Shown here: piece by piece, positions 1-8,397 of the stretch
Layout: the number at the start of each line of letters is the position of its first letter
Numbering within the stretch: the first letter of the stretch is position 1
Origin: Bradyrhizobium sp.
GTDB lineage: Bacteria; Pseudomonadota; Alphaproteobacteria; Rhizobiales; Xanthobacteraceae
Reading direction: 5' to 3'
Assembly (NCBI RefSeq): GCF_016219575.1
Contig: NZ_JACRMG010000041.1
Span: 1 to 55,229, forward strand
DNA: 55,229 nt
The notes under the pieces: generated by a model
Database searches by the model: none
What the model was told of the DNA's origin: nothing
What the model saw: the letters and a program-made list of their open reading frames with translations, nothing else
Position numbers and translations under genes: made by a program

Positions 1-1
1 C

Positions 2-205
2 GATCTTGCAACCCTCCCAACAGCACGGTTCCGCAAGCTCGTCGCCGCCTACAACAACACCCCGCGCAAGTGCCTTGACTTCAGGACCCCAGCCGAGTCC
101 TTTGCCCAAGTGTTGCACTTCGAGTGTGAATCCACCTCCCGACTTTCGTCGGGACGACAGCGGTGTGTGCCGCGAATTCCGGATAGCACCCCCGCGGCAA
201 TTTGA
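2..205 (+). mobile_element. IS30-family transposase, C-terminal end (cut by window edge)
   Basis: An open frame enters from the left edge and ends at TGA 203-205. Its translation includes RKLVAAYNNTPRKCLDFRTP followed by AESFAQVLHFECES. This resembles the C-terminal end of IS30-type DDE transposases, where a YNNTPRK..L.F.TPAE block follows the catalytic glutamate. Only about 67 residues are visible, so the catalytic domain cannot be judged. The last 20 or so residues read into arginine- and proline-rich sequence, typical of the element's terminal region. The right terminal inverted repeat was not identified with certainty. Family assignment is by motif memory. Confidence 0.7.
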
Positions 206-270
206 GCCGCGAGGTCGCGCGAAATCCGTTATACTCCTCACATAACAACAAGCCTCAGGGGAGGACGCGC

Positions 271-1056
271 ATGCAGTTCAGGGTTTCGCCGAAATCGCTT
301 CGCGACGATGTTTCCGAAGAGCAATGGCAGGCGCGGGTCGATCTCGCGGCGGCGCACCGGCTGGCCTACATGCACGGCTTTTCGGAAGGAATCTTCAATC
401 ACCTGACGCTGGTGGTGCCCGGTCAAAGCGACCGCTACTACCAGATTCCCTTCGGTACCCACTGGTCTGAAGTTACGGCCTCGACCTTCATGGAAGTCGG
501 CATCGACGACAGCGAGGTGAAGAGCGGCGAGGGCGACGTCGAGCGTTCCTGCTATTGCATCCACGCGCCGATCCACAAGGCGCTGCCGCAGGCCAAGGCC
601 GTGTTCCATACCCACATGCCCTACGCCAGCGCGCTGACCCGGCTCGAGGACCCCCGCATCAAGGAGATCGGCCAGACCGAGGTCGGGCTGTCAGAGGCCA
701 TCGCCTATGACGACGAATATGCCGGGCCGGCGATGGATCCGGCGGAAGGCGCACGGCTCGCCCGCGTCATCGGCAACAAGAGCGTGCTGTTCATGGCCAA
801 TCACGGCATCACCACGACCGGTACGACCGTCGCCGATGCCTACGACAAGCTCTATTACATCGAGCGCGCCGCGCAGGTGCAGATCTACGCCATGTGGACC
901 GGACAACGGCTGAAGCAGCTGCCGACGCCGGTCGTCGAGAAGACCAAGCGCGATTACAGGGACGACCATCTCTACAAGGGGCCGACCCCGTCGCAACGGC
1001 ACTTCGCTGCGCTCAAGCGCATCCTCGACCGCAAGGAGCCAGACTACGCGACGTAG
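271..1056 (+). CDS. Class II aldolase/adducin family protein
   Basis: A 261-residue protein with the class II aldolase fold (fuculose-phosphate aldolase/adducin head family), usually a zinc-dependent cytoplasmic enzyme acting on sugar phosphates or related hydroxy-acids. The zinc-binding pattern is visible: His113 and His115 in FHTHMPYAS, and His178 in MANHGIT. The start at 271 is preceded by GGGGAGG at 258-264. The frame stays open back to 202, but there it overlaps the transposase end and has no ribosome site. No neighbour reveals the substrate. A decarboxylase or epimerase of the same fold is possible; the family call is firm and the reaction is not. Confidence 0.9.
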   Translation: MQFRVSPKSLRDDVSEEQWQARVDLAAAHRLAYMHGFSEGIFNHLTLVVPGQSDRYYQIPFGTHWSEVTASTFMEVGIDDSEVKSGEGDVERSCYCIHAPIHKALPQAKAVFHTHMPYASALTRLEDPRIKEIGQTEVGLSEAIAYDDEYAGPAMDPAEGARLARVIGNKSVLFMANHGITTTGTTVADAYDKLYYIERAAQVQIYAMWTGQRLKQLPTPVVEKTKRDYRDDHLYKGPTPSQRHFAALKRILDRKEPDYAT

Positions 1057-1078
1057 GCCGGCGTCCTGCTGCGATCTG

Positions 1079-1213
1079 CTATTTCTTCGTGCCGGAAGAT
1101 TGGGTCGGCTGCCATCCCGCGCCCTTTTGGCTCGGCGCGGCAGCGATGACCTTTATCTTCTCTTTCTTCGGCTTCTTGGCTTCCCGATTGCTTCTCTGCT
1201 GACCTTTGGCCAT
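1079..1213 (-). CDS. Small basic hypothetical protein (44 aa)
   Basis: A 44-residue frame starting MAKGQQRSNREAKKPKKEKI and ending QPTQSSGTKK. It is very rich in lysine, arginine and glutamine and has no membrane segment. A strong ribosome-binding sequence, GGGAGG, lies a few bases upstream of the ATG on the minus strand. I recall short proteins with this MAKGQQRSNRE-type N-terminus as common in Bradyrhizobium-like genomes, but no function is known to me. It sits alone between the aldolase gene (convergent, 22 bp away) and the amidohydrolase gene. The basic charge suggests RNA or DNA binding, which is inference only. Confidence 0.7.
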   Translation of the reverse strand: MAKGQQRSNREAKKPKKEKIKVIAAAPSQKGAGWQPTQSSGTKK

Positions 1214-1340
1214 TTCGGCCTCCCTTGGGTTGACGACGCGTATAAACGGGACCTGGCCGCTACGAAGCGGTGATGGGTTTCGCGGAGCTTATCATTGAAC
1301 GCGTATTCGCGCGACCCGTTGGCCTAACCTGTCCCGCGGC

Positions 1341-2693
1341 TCACTGGCGGCGCTCGCGCGGGATGAACCGTCCCGTTCCCGGCGCGGATAGCGTCTTGCC
1401 GTCGTTCCATATCAATTGCCCGCGCAGCAAGGTCGAGGCAACCCGGCCCCGCATCCGGCGGCCGTGATAGGGCGACCAGCGCAACTCCTCCCGGTCGACG
1501 ATGGCGGCCTGGTCGAAGACGAAATCGCCGGGCTCGATCACCATCAGGTCGGCGTCATAGCCCTCGGCGATCCGTCCCTTGCCGGCAAGGCCATGATGCC
1601 GGGCCGGACGATCCGCGCAATATTTCGCCATCAGGGTCGGCGAAAGGCCGCGCTCGACCAGCAGCGAGTACATCAGCGGCCCGAAACTCTGCAGGCCGAC
1701 CAGACCGGCTGAGCAGGCGAAGATATCCGCCTTCGTCTTCCGCTCGATCGGCCACGGCGCATGATCGGTCGAGACATAGGTGACCAGACCGTCCTGCAAC
1801 GACGCCCACATCCGCTCCACCTCGGCGGCGGTCCTGAAAGGCGGATTGCACTTGCCGAGCCCCCCGAGGCGCACCAGATCGTCCTCCGTCATGCAGAGAT
1901 ACTGGATGCAGGCCTCGCCGCTCGCCCTGGCGCCGTACGAGCGGAACGTCTCCGCAATCGTGAAGCCGCGCGCGACGGAGGAGTGCGCGATATGCACGTG
2001 TGCGCCGGTGTACAATCCGATCTCGAAGATTTCGTTGTCGGCAAGGGTCTCGGCAAGCGCCGGCCGCGTGCGGGAGTGCATCAGGGCATGCGTTTGCCCC
2101 GCGGCACGCGCGTCCGCGCTCAGGCTTTCGACCAGCTCCTGATCCTCATTGTGGATCGAGACCGGAACGCCGGTGCGGGCGATTTCCTCGAACGCGGCAA
2201 TCATCGTCGGGTGGTCGATGCGGGGAAAGCGAACCGCGTCATATTCGTAGGTAGAAAGCTTGAACGAGCAGACGCCGCCCTCGGCGAGATCGGATATCGC
2301 GGCAACGCCATCGTGCTTGCGGATGGTACCGTAGAGCGCGACGTCCACATGGGCAGTCTCGTTCACGACCGCGATCTTGCGCTTGAGGATGGAGACGTCC
2401 GTTGTGGCTTCGGGAACGTCATAGGGCATGTCGACACAGGTCGTGACGCCGCCTGCCGCGGCGGTCATCGTCGTTCCCTCGATCCCCTTCCAGCCCAGCG
2501 CCGAGCCGGTATGGACGTGTCCGTCAACGAGCCCGGGAAAGATCAGGCAGCCCGAACGGTCGAAAACGCTGCGCGCCGGAGGCGGGGTGCCGGTGCCGAT
2601 CTCGGCGATCTTCTCTCCGGTGATTGCCACATAGCCATCCGGTGTGACGGCCTCGTCAGTGACGACGGTTCCCAGGACAACAGCATCGAACAT
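1341..2693 (-). CDS. Dihydroorotase/allantoinase-like amidohydrolase
   Basis: A 450-residue cyclic amidohydrolase of the dihydroorotase-allantoinase-hydantoinase group, which hydrolyses cyclic amides with a binuclear metal centre. All metal-site residues can be placed: His59 and His61 in GHVHTG, Lys145 (to be carboxylated) in CSFKLSTYEYD, His181 in SIHNEDQ, His237 in HIAHSS and Asp310 in VSTDHAPW. It lies 52 bp downstream of a substrate-binding protein gene on the same strand, so the two may share a transcript and a substrate. It is not in a pyrimidine operon (pyrD at 5.8 kb is on the other strand), so allantoinase- or hydantoinase-type activity is as likely as dihydroorotase. Confidence 0.88.
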   Translation of the reverse strand: MFDAVVLGTVVTDEAVTPDGYVAITGEKIAEIGTGTPPPARSVFDRSGCLIFPGLVDGHVHTGSALGWKGIEGTTMTAAAGGVTTCVDMPYDVPEATTDVSILKRKIAVVNETAHVDVALYGTIRKHDGVAAISDLAEGGVCSFKLSTYEYDAVRFPRIDHPTMIAAFEEIARTGVPVSIHNEDQELVESLSADARAAGQTHALMHSRTRPALAETLADNEIFEIGLYTGAHVHIAHSSVARGFTIAETFRSYGARASGEACIQYLCMTEDDLVRLGGLGKCNPPFRTAAEVERMWASLQDGLVTYVSTDHAPWPIERKTKADIFACSAGLVGLQSFGPLMYSLLVERGLSPTLMAKYCADRPARHHGLAGKGRIAEGYDADLMVIEPGDFVFDQAAIVDREELRWSPYHGRRMRGRVASTLLRGQLIWNDGKTLSAPGTGRFIPRERRQ

Positions 2694-2745
2694 CCGAGCC
2701 TCGCGAGTTGCTGAAGTTGATTTCGATCGCAGAACGCCGGCGCGG

Positions 2746-3723
2746 TCATTCGATCACGCGGTCGGCGCGCGCGAGCAGCGCAGGCGGGAACTGGATTCCG
2801 AGCGTGCCGGCGGCTTTGAGGTTGAGCACCAGCTCGAATGCGGTCGGCCGCTCGATCGGCAACTCGGCGGGATTGTCGCCCTTCAGGACCCGATCGGCAT
2901 AGTAGGCCAGCCGTCGATAGGATTCGACGAGCCTGGGACCGTAAGTGCAGAGCGCGCCGCTGTCTGCAAAGTCCGCCCAACCTGAAATCACGGGGACGCG
3001 AAGGCCGTTCGCGAAATCGACGATCGGCCTGCGGTTGGTAAAGGTGATCGGGTCGGGAAATACCACCAGCGCCTGCGGCGGGTCGAGCGTCATCCTTATA
3101 AAGGCCGCGCGCAGCGCTTCCGTGGTCGGCGTCGGGTAGTATTGGATCGCGATGCCGAGCTTTTCGGCCATCTCGATGGAATTCTTGCGCTCGAGCTCTT
3201 CGCCGGCGTGCGTGGGACTGGCCACGATCGCGACGCGGCCGATCTGCGGCAGGATCTCGCGCAGCAGCTCGAGCCGCTTGCCGTTCATTTCGGCCGACAG
3301 AAGCGTGATGCCCGTCATCCTGCGGCCGGGCCGGGCGAGGCTTTCGGCGAGGCCGGCCAGCACCGGATCGGCGCTGAACACATAGACCACCGGAACGGCG
3401 GCGCTGGTGCTGATGAGCTGGCGCGTGGCCGTGCCTTGCGTCACGATGAGATCGACCGGCAGCTTCGCCAGTTCTTCGGCCAGCCCAGGGACGCGGCTGA
3501 TATCGCCGTCGGCGTAACGAGCCGTGATCGTGAGATTGCGGCCCTCGACATGGCCCTGAGCGGCAAGTCCGGCGCGCAGTGCGTCGAGGAAAGGACTTAC
3601 GTCGCCGGCCGGTGCCGTCGTCAGCCAGCCGAGATGCCGCTTCCTGGGTTGCTGCGCGAATGCCGCAACCGGCCACAGCGCCGCGGCGCTTCCAAGCATC
3701 GTGATGAACTCACGTCGCTTCAT
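2746..3723 (-). CDS. ABC transporter substrate-binding protein (ABC_sub_bind family)
   Basis: A 325-residue exported protein whose N-terminus MKRREFITMLGSAAALW, followed by PVAAFAQQ, is a twin-arginine-like signal peptide ending at an AxA site. This N-terminus is characteristic of the rhizobial ABC_sub_bind (PF04392) family. The mature part reads as two alternating alpha/beta lobes, with LGWLTTAPAG after the signal. No permease or ATPase gene is adjacent, so it is an orphan binding protein here. It precedes the amidohydrolase gene on the same strand, making a cyclic amide or aromatic ligand conceivable. The ligand cannot be read from sequence. Confidence 0.88.
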   Translation of the reverse strand: MKRREFITMLGSAAALWPVAAFAQQPRKRHLGWLTTAPAGDVSPFLDALRAGLAAQGHVEGRNLTITARYADGDISRVPGLAEELAKLPVDLIVTQGTATRQLISTSAAVPVVYVFSADPVLAGLAESLARPGRRMTGITLLSAEMNGKRLELLREILPQIGRVAIVASPTHAGEELERKNSIEMAEKLGIAIQYYPTPTTEALRAAFIRMTLDPPQALVVFPDPITFTNRRPIVDFANGLRVPVISGWADFADSGALCTYGPRLVESYRRLAYYADRVLKGDNPAELPIERPTAFELVLNLKAAGTLGIQFPPALLARADRVIE

Positions 3724-3756
3724 TGCATCACCTCACCGGCGCGGCCCCGCAAGGGC

Positions 3757-4509
3757 TCAGCCCGACTGTAGCACGTAGCGCCGGTTGTCCCGCTGCACCG
3801 GCCGCGCATTCAGCGGATAGAGCCTTGCGAACGCCGCCACATCCGTCTCGGCCACCGTGATCGGGTTGGTCAGCACCAGCCACTCGACCGTCTCCGCGCA
3901 GGGCGGCGTCGTCAGCGAGCCCGGATAGCGGTAATAACCCAGCTTCTTCGGCAGCATGTCGTTCGGGTTGAAGCCGGGATCGGCCTTCACCGGCGGGCCC
4001 TCCCTGGCCGGCATGGTGGCTACGACTCTGGCGAACGCCGCATTCGGCTTGCCGGTCGACATCAGCACGCCGACGACCGCAAGCGCGCCGGAATCGGCGC
4101 GATGCACGAAATGCGCCTCCATCGGATAGCTCCGGCCGGCGACCATGTGCTCGCTCGGCCGGTGGAAATGCAGTTGCAGCAATTTGTACTTCCGCTCGCC
4201 GACGGTCAGTGTGCTGCCTTCGGCAAAGTTGAGCTGGATGGTGTGGCCGTTGTTGACGATGGTGTCGGCCGTTTTGGCCCAGTTGAGCTTCAGCGGCGGC
4301 AGTTGCGACTTGATGGGCGCAACGATGTCGATCGGCGACTGCTGCAGGCCGATCGTGCAGACCTTGCTCGCTGCATCGAGATCGCCCCATTTGGCGGGGC
4401 CGCTGGCGCCTTCATAGCTCCAATGCGCGCCCTCGGCGGCGGAGGCAGGCCGGCACAGCGGGCAAAGGGCGAGGCCGGCAAACGCCTTCAGCGCATCACG
4501 ACGGTTCAT
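3757..4509 (-). CDS. Alpha-class carbonic anhydrase, periplasmic
   Basis: A 250-residue protein with an export signal (MNRRDALKAFAGLALCPLC, cleavage near ASAAEG), so it probably acts in the periplasm, interconverting CO2 and bicarbonate. The three zinc ligands of alpha carbonic anhydrases are visible: His114 and His116 in LQLHFHRPSEH and His133 in EAHFVH. The gating segment SLTTPPCAE is also intact, and QQSPIDI near residue 57 is a family hallmark. Length is normal for bacterial alpha enzymes. It lies 33 bp upstream of the ABC_sub_bind gene on the same strand, so it could head a three-gene transcript. A palindromic repeat lies just upstream. Confidence 0.95.
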   Translation of the reverse strand: MNRRDALKAFAGLALCPLCRPASAAEGAHWSYEGASGPAKWGDLDAASKVCTIGLQQSPIDIVAPIKSQLPPLKLNWAKTADTIVNNGHTIQLNFAEGSTLTVGERKYKLLQLHFHRPSEHMVAGRSYPMEAHFVHRADSGALAVVGVLMSTGKPNAAFARVVATMPAREGPPVKADPGFNPNDMLPKKLGYYRYPGSLTTPPCAETVEWLVLTNPITVAETDVAAFARLYPLNARPVQRDNRRYVLQSG

Positions 4510-4528
4510 GCTACCCCCGGAATATCGC

Positions 4529-4605
4529 GTAGGATGGGTTGAGCGCAGCGAAACCCATCATCTCAGGTGGGGTCGATGGGTTTCGCTGCGCTCTACCCAT
4601 CCTAC
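4529..4605. repeat. Palindromic intergenic repeat, family A (GTAGGATGGGT type)
   Basis: Two 31-bp arms (4529-4559 and 4575-4605) are inverted copies differing at one position, around a 15-bp loop. The arms begin GTAGGATGGGT and contain GAAACCCATC. The same element recurs at 54955-55035. It lies between the S24-like gene and the carbonic anhydrase gene, both on the minus strand. Transcribed, it would form a long hairpin. It has no T-tract, so a terminator role is doubtful. Confidence 0.9.
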
Positions 4606-4633
4606 GATTCTGCGACGGTTGTGCAAACGGCGG

Positions 4634-5287
4634 CTATTGCCGCGTCCACACGATCCGCGCGATCCATTCCACTTCATCGCTCGCCAGCGCGCGGTCCGGG
4701 CTGGCGCCATCCAGCGGCGCCAGCTCCAGCGCCCTGGCGGTGCGCCGCCTCAATTCCCGGATCAGCACTTCGCCGGCCATCGTCTTCGCCACCACGCGGT
4801 CGCCGCGGCGGATCGGCGTGCGAGGGGCCACGACAATGACGTCGCCGTCGCGATAGGCAGGCCTCAGCGAGTTGCCGGAAATCTCCAGTGCGAAAATGTG
4901 ATCCTCGCCCGCCACGGGCAGCGCGATCTCGTTCCAGCCGCGCCCCGCCGGATGGCCATGCGCGTCGAAATGGCCGGGGTGCGCTGCCTGCGCAAAGGCG
5001 AGCAGCGGCACCGACTGCCCGTTGCGCCCGTGATCGGCGATCAGCTGCACAAAACGATCGATGGAGCTTCCGGTCGCACTCAGCGCCTTTGCCAGCGACT
5101 CGGTCGAGGGCCAGCGCTCGCGCCCATCTGCCGTGACGCGCTTGGACTTGTTGAAGGTGGTGGGATCGAGCCCCGCGCGCCGCGCCAGCCCGGAAGGCGA
5201 CAGTCCCGCACGCTCGGCCAGCCGGTCGAGTGCGTCCCACACCTGGCCGTGGGTCAGCATCATCCGCGGTCTTGGCTGCTTGGCCAT
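4634..5287 (-). CDS. S24 family peptidase / LexA-like HTH transcriptional regulator
   Basis: A 217-residue protein with an N-terminal DNA-binding part (residues 10-80; LSPSGLARRAGLDPTTFNKS looks like a helix-turn-helix) and a C-terminal S24 domain as in LexA and phage CI repressors. The serine-lysine dyad is present: Ser140 in EISGNSLRP and Lys168 in RVVAKTMAGE. The usual Ala-Gly cleavage site is not obvious; the linker reads FAQAAHPGHFD. Start at ATG 5287 gives MAKQPRPRMM; the frame is open further upstream without a convincing start. Self-cleaving repressor is the family expectation, but cleavage here is uncertain. No phage genes are nearby. Confidence 0.82.
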   Translation of the reverse strand: MAKQPRPRMMLTHGQVWDALDRLAERAGLSPSGLARRAGLDPTTFNKSKRVTADGRERWPSTESLAKALSATGSSIDRFVQLIADHGRNGQSVPLLAFAQAAHPGHFDAHGHPAGRGWNEIALPVAGEDHIFALEISGNSLRPAYRDGDVIVVAPRTPIRRGDRVVAKTMAGEVLIRELRRRTARALELAPLDGASPDRALASDEVEWIARIVWTRQ

Positions 5288-5470
5288 GGCAAAGCCCCGG
5301 CAACTGACGAGGGAATTATTGGCGCAATCGGCGGCTTCCGGCAATTCCGCACGGCAAGGACGCCCTGGCGCTTGAAGTCGCCGCGCGCCACCGATACGGT
5401 CGGCACGACTTCCGGGACCCCGGGAAAAACCCAAGAGACTCAAGGACAAGCAGGAATCGCGGGCTTGCGC

Positions 5471-5809
5471 ATGATCTACAAAATCTGCCCGGCCTCGGCC
5501 TGGCGCGAGGCGGAGCGTCAGGGCGTCTATCGCGGCAGCGCGGATGATGCCAGGGACGGCTTCATCCATTTCTCCACCGCCGCCCAGGTCGGCGAAACCG
5601 CGCGAAAACATTTCTCCGGGCAAACCGGGTTGTTCCTGGTTGCGGTCGATGCCGATGCGCTCGGCGAGACGCTGCGTTGGGAGCCCTCGCGCAACAACGA
5701 GCTGTTTCCGCATCTCTATGGCGAGCTCGATCTTGCCGCGGTGACCGCGATCCTCGACTTGCGCCTGCGCGCGGACGGCTCTCACGATGTGCCGGAGCTC
5801 GCCTCGTGA
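5471..5809 (+). CDS. DUF952 domain-containing protein
   Basis: A 112-residue protein matching the DUF952 pattern: MIYKICPASAWREAE at the start, FIHFSTAAQV near residue 30 and a late WEPSRNNELFPHLYGEL. The family fold is related to ADP-ribosyltransferase-like or glutathione S-transferase-associated small proteins, and its function is unproven. The ATG at 5471 was chosen because it begins the conserved domain. Its stop overlaps the pyrD start (GTGA, 5806-5809), so the two genes are translationally coupled; DUF952-pyrD pairing suggests shared expression, not a shared pathway. Confidence 0.88.
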   Translation: MIYKICPASAWREAERQGVYRGSADDARDGFIHFSTAAQVGETARKHFSGQTGLFLVAVDADALGETLRWEPSRNNELFPHLYGELDLAAVTAILDLRLRADGSHDVPELAS

Positions 5810-6903
5810 TCCGCGCCTTCGATGCCTTCTCGCTGCCGCTGCTGCGCTGGCTCGACCCGGAGGACGCGCATCGTCTTGCCATCCAGGGCCTGAAGCTGCT
5901 GCCGCCGATCCGTCCGAAGCCGGAGGACCACAAGCTCGCGGTTCGCGCCTTCGGGCTGAACTTCCCGAATCCCGTCGGCATGGCCGCGGGCTTCGACAAG
6001 AACGCGGAAGTGCCGGATGCGTTGCTGCGGCTCGGCTTCGGCTTTGTCGAGATCGGCTCGGTGACGCCGCGCCCGCAAGCCGGCAATCCGCGCCCGCGGC
6101 TGTTCCGCCTCGAGCGGGATGAAGGCGTCATCAACCGCATGGGTTTCAACAACGACGGCGCCGAAATCGTCCTGAAGCGGCTGGCGGCGCGTGCGCAACA
6201 GGGCGGCATCGTCGGCGTCAATGTCGGCGCCAACAAGGATTCCGAGGACCGCACCGCCGATTACGTCAGGCTGATCGAGACCTTTGCGCCGGTGGCGAGC
6301 TATTTCACCGTCAACGTCTCCTCACCGAACACGCCCGGCCTGCGCAACCTGCAGCAATCGGCCGCGCTCGACGATCTCCTGGCCCGGGTGATCGATGCCC
6401 GGGAACGGGTGCGCAAGAACGCCGGCGACTCGCCCGTGCTGCTCAAGATCGCGCCGGACTTGAGTCTAAACGAACTCGACGATGTCGTGCATATCGCCCG
6501 CTCTCGACGCGTCGACGGCATGATCGTCGCCAACACCACGCTGGCGCGGCCGGCTACCCTGCGCGAGAGCAATCGTGCGAAGGAACAGGGCGGCCTCTCC
6601 GGCCGGCCGCTGTTCCGTCTCTCCACCCGCATGGTGGCGGAGACCTATGTGCGCGTCGAAGGCGCTTTCCCGCTGGTCGGCGTCGGTGGCATCGACTCCG
6701 GCGGCGCCGCGCTGACCAAGATCCGCGCCGGCGCCACTTTGATCCAGCTCTATTCCTCGCTGGTCTACAAGGGCATCGGCCTGGTCGACGACATCAAGCG
6801 CGATTTGGCCTCGACATTGTTGCGCACGGGGCGCGACTCGCTGTTGGAGATCGTCGGCGCCGATGCCGCGACGCTGACGGCCGAAGAGTGGCCGGTGCAG
6901 TGA
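5806..6903 (+). CDS. pyrD: Dihydroorotate dehydrogenase (quinone), class 2
   Basis: A 365-residue flavoenzyme oxidising dihydroorotate to orotate with ubiquinone, the fourth step of pyrimidine synthesis, at the inner face of the cytoplasmic membrane. Class 2 is indicated by the N-terminal helical extension (FSLPLLRWLDPEDAHRLA) and a catalytic serine (172 or 173) in NVSSPNTPGLR instead of a cysteine. FMN-site motifs include NPVGMAAGFDKN at 55, EIGSVTP at 82 and VGVGGIDSGG late in the protein. The start is GTG 5806, overlapping the DUF952 stop by 4 bp. It is followed by a palindromic repeat and then the convergent MATE gene. Confidence 0.97.
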   Translation: MIRAFDAFSLPLLRWLDPEDAHRLAIQGLKLLPPIRPKPEDHKLAVRAFGLNFPNPVGMAAGFDKNAEVPDALLRLGFGFVEIGSVTPRPQAGNPRPRLFRLERDEGVINRMGFNNDGAEIVLKRLAARAQQGGIVGVNVGANKDSEDRTADYVRLIETFAPVASYFTVNVSSPNTPGLRNLQQSAALDDLLARVIDARERVRKNAGDSPVLLKIAPDLSLNELDDVVHIARSRRVDGMIVANTTLARPATLRESNRAKEQGGLSGRPLFRLSTRMVAETYVRVEGAFPLVGVGGIDSGGAALTKIRAGATLIQLYSSLVYKGIGLVDDIKRDLASTLLRTGRDSLLEIVGADAATLTAEEWPVQ

Positions 6904-6914
6904 TGCGCTTTCTT

Positions 6915-7070
6915 CCTTCTCCCCTTGTGGGAGAAGGTGGCGCGCATGCAATGCGCGCCGGATGAGGGGTTCTATCCCCAGACGAACAATTGATGGATAT
7001 TAGTCTGCGGAGCCATACCCCTCACCCCGCTTCGCTTTGCGAAGCGACCCTCTCCCACAAGGGGAGAGGG
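6915..7070. repeat. Palindromic intergenic repeat, family B (CCTCTCCC/GGGAGAGG type)
   Basis: Between the convergent pyrD and MATE genes, two small hairpins (CTTCTCCCCTTGTGGGAGAAG and similar at the right end) flank a centre whose outer halves are inverted copies, marked by GATGAGGGGT on the left and ACCCCTCACCCC on the right. Related elements occur at 14584-14720 and 46819-46943. Such structures could act as bidirectional transcript ends, but no T-tract follows. Confidence 0.85.
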
Positions 7071-7074
7071 TGAG

Positions 7075-8391
7075 CTACGCTCCGAACGACCGTCTCAGCA
7101 GCCCCGGATAGGCCAGCGCCTGCAGGCCGCCGCGCGCGGCGTAGTGCACCAGCAATGCGGCCCAAAGCCCGGCATTGCCATATCCGCGCAGCGCGAACCA
7201 GGCTGCGAGGAAGATCGCAAGCGAGGCCAGCATCAGGTTGCGCATGTCGCGCGCCCAGGTCGCGCCGATATAGACGCCGTCGAAGGCAAAGGCGAACACC
7301 GCAAGCGCGGGCGAGGCGATCACGAACACGAGGTATTCGCGCGCGACGCGGCGCACGTCCGCACTCGCGGTCATGATGTCGATCAGCGCGGGGCCGCACA
7401 GCGCGAAGGTCGCCATGACCGCGATGGCAAAGGCAAAGCCCCAGGACACGACCAGTCGCACCGCGCCGGAAAAATGCTCGCGTGAGCGCGCGCCATAGGC
7501 GCGGCCGCAGAGCTGCTCGGCGGCGTTCGCGAGCCCGTCGAGAAAGAAGGCGCTGACCAGCAGGAAATTGTTGAGCACGGCATTGGCCGCCAGGATCACG
7601 TCGCCGGAGCGCGCGCCCTGTGCGGTGAAGAACAGGAACGCGGCGATCAGCGAGGCGGTGCGGATCATGATGTCGCGGTTGACCGCGAGCATCCGCATCA
7701 GCGTTTCACGCTCGAACAGATGGGCGCGGGAGAGCGGCGGATGGCCCGAGGTCAGCCGCTGCGCGATTGCCCCGCCGATGGCAAGGCCTGCGGCTTCCGC
7801 GATGACGGCCGCGATCGCGGCGCCCGCGATGCCGAGATCGGCGACCAGCACCAGCAGTATCGTTGCGACCATGTTGATGACGTTGATCGCGATCTGCACC
7901 GAGAGCGCGAGGGTGGCGCGGGCCTGTCCGATCAGCCAGCCCAGCACGACGTAATTGGCGAGCGCCAGCGGCGCCGACCAGATGCGGATGATGAAATAGG
8001 TCTTGGCGGCGCGCGTCACGCCCTCGCTGCCGCCCATCGCGCCCAGCAGGATCGCGGCAAGCGGCGCTTGCAACGCGATCAGCGCGAGGCCGACGATGGC
8101 GGCAACGATCAGCCCGCGTACCAGGATCGCATGCAGCTCCCGGGTCTCGCCGGCGCCGAGCGATTGCGCGGTGAAGGCGACCGTGCTCATGCGCAGGAAG
8201 GCGAACAGCCAGAACAGGCAGTCGAAGATCACCGAGGCCATGGCGACGCCGCCGAGCAGCGTGGCGTCGCCGAGCCGTCCGATGGCGGTGGTCGAGACGA
8301 TGCCGATCAGCGGCGTCGTCAGGTTCGCTATCATCGCAGGACCGGCGATGGCGAAGACCTGCGCGGTAGTGACTTTCGGGGAGGAATTCAC
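7075..8391 (-). CDS. MATE family efflux transporter (DinF-like)
   Basis: A 438-residue inner-membrane protein with about 12 hydrophobic segments in two similar halves, as in MATE exporters that use a sodium or proton gradient to expel drugs or toxic metabolites. The N-terminal segment VFAIAGPAMIANLTTPLIG and the later LGWLIGQARATLALSVQI fit the DinF/NorM-like branch. It starts 6 bp downstream of the MBL-hydrolase stop, so the two genes are very likely cotranscribed. The substrate is unknown; the hydrolase partner may act on the same compound. No truncation is seen. Confidence 0.92.
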   Translation of the reverse strand: MNSSPKVTTAQVFAIAGPAMIANLTTPLIGIVSTTAIGRLGDATLLGGVAMASVIFDCLFWLFAFLRMSTVAFTAQSLGAGETRELHAILVRGLIVAAIVGLALIALQAPLAAILLGAMGGSEGVTRAAKTYFIIRIWSAPLALANYVVLGWLIGQARATLALSVQIAINVINMVATILLVLVADLGIAGAAIAAVIAEAAGLAIGGAIAQRLTSGHPPLSRAHLFERETLMRMLAVNRDIMIRTASLIAAFLFFTAQGARSGDVILAANAVLNNFLLVSAFFLDGLANAAEQLCGRAYGARSREHFSGAVRLVVSWGFAFAIAVMATFALCGPALIDIMTASADVRRVAREYLVFVIASPALAVFAFAFDGVYIGATWARDMRNLMLASLAIFLAAWFALRGYGNAGLWAALLVHYAARGGLQALAYPGLLRRSFGA

Positions 8392-8397
8392 GGGCTG

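Noticed and set aside
2..270. Complete IS30 element
   Set aside because: Only the transposase end is inside the window; the right terminal repeat could not be identified and the left side is missing.
1341..2693. Calling the amidohydrolase pyrC
   Set aside because: Metal site fits the whole dihydroorotase/allantoinase/hydantoinase group, and its partner is a transport protein, not a pyrimidine gene.
4529..4605. Rho-independent terminator
   Set aside because: Long hairpin but no T-tract on either side; treated as a repeat element.
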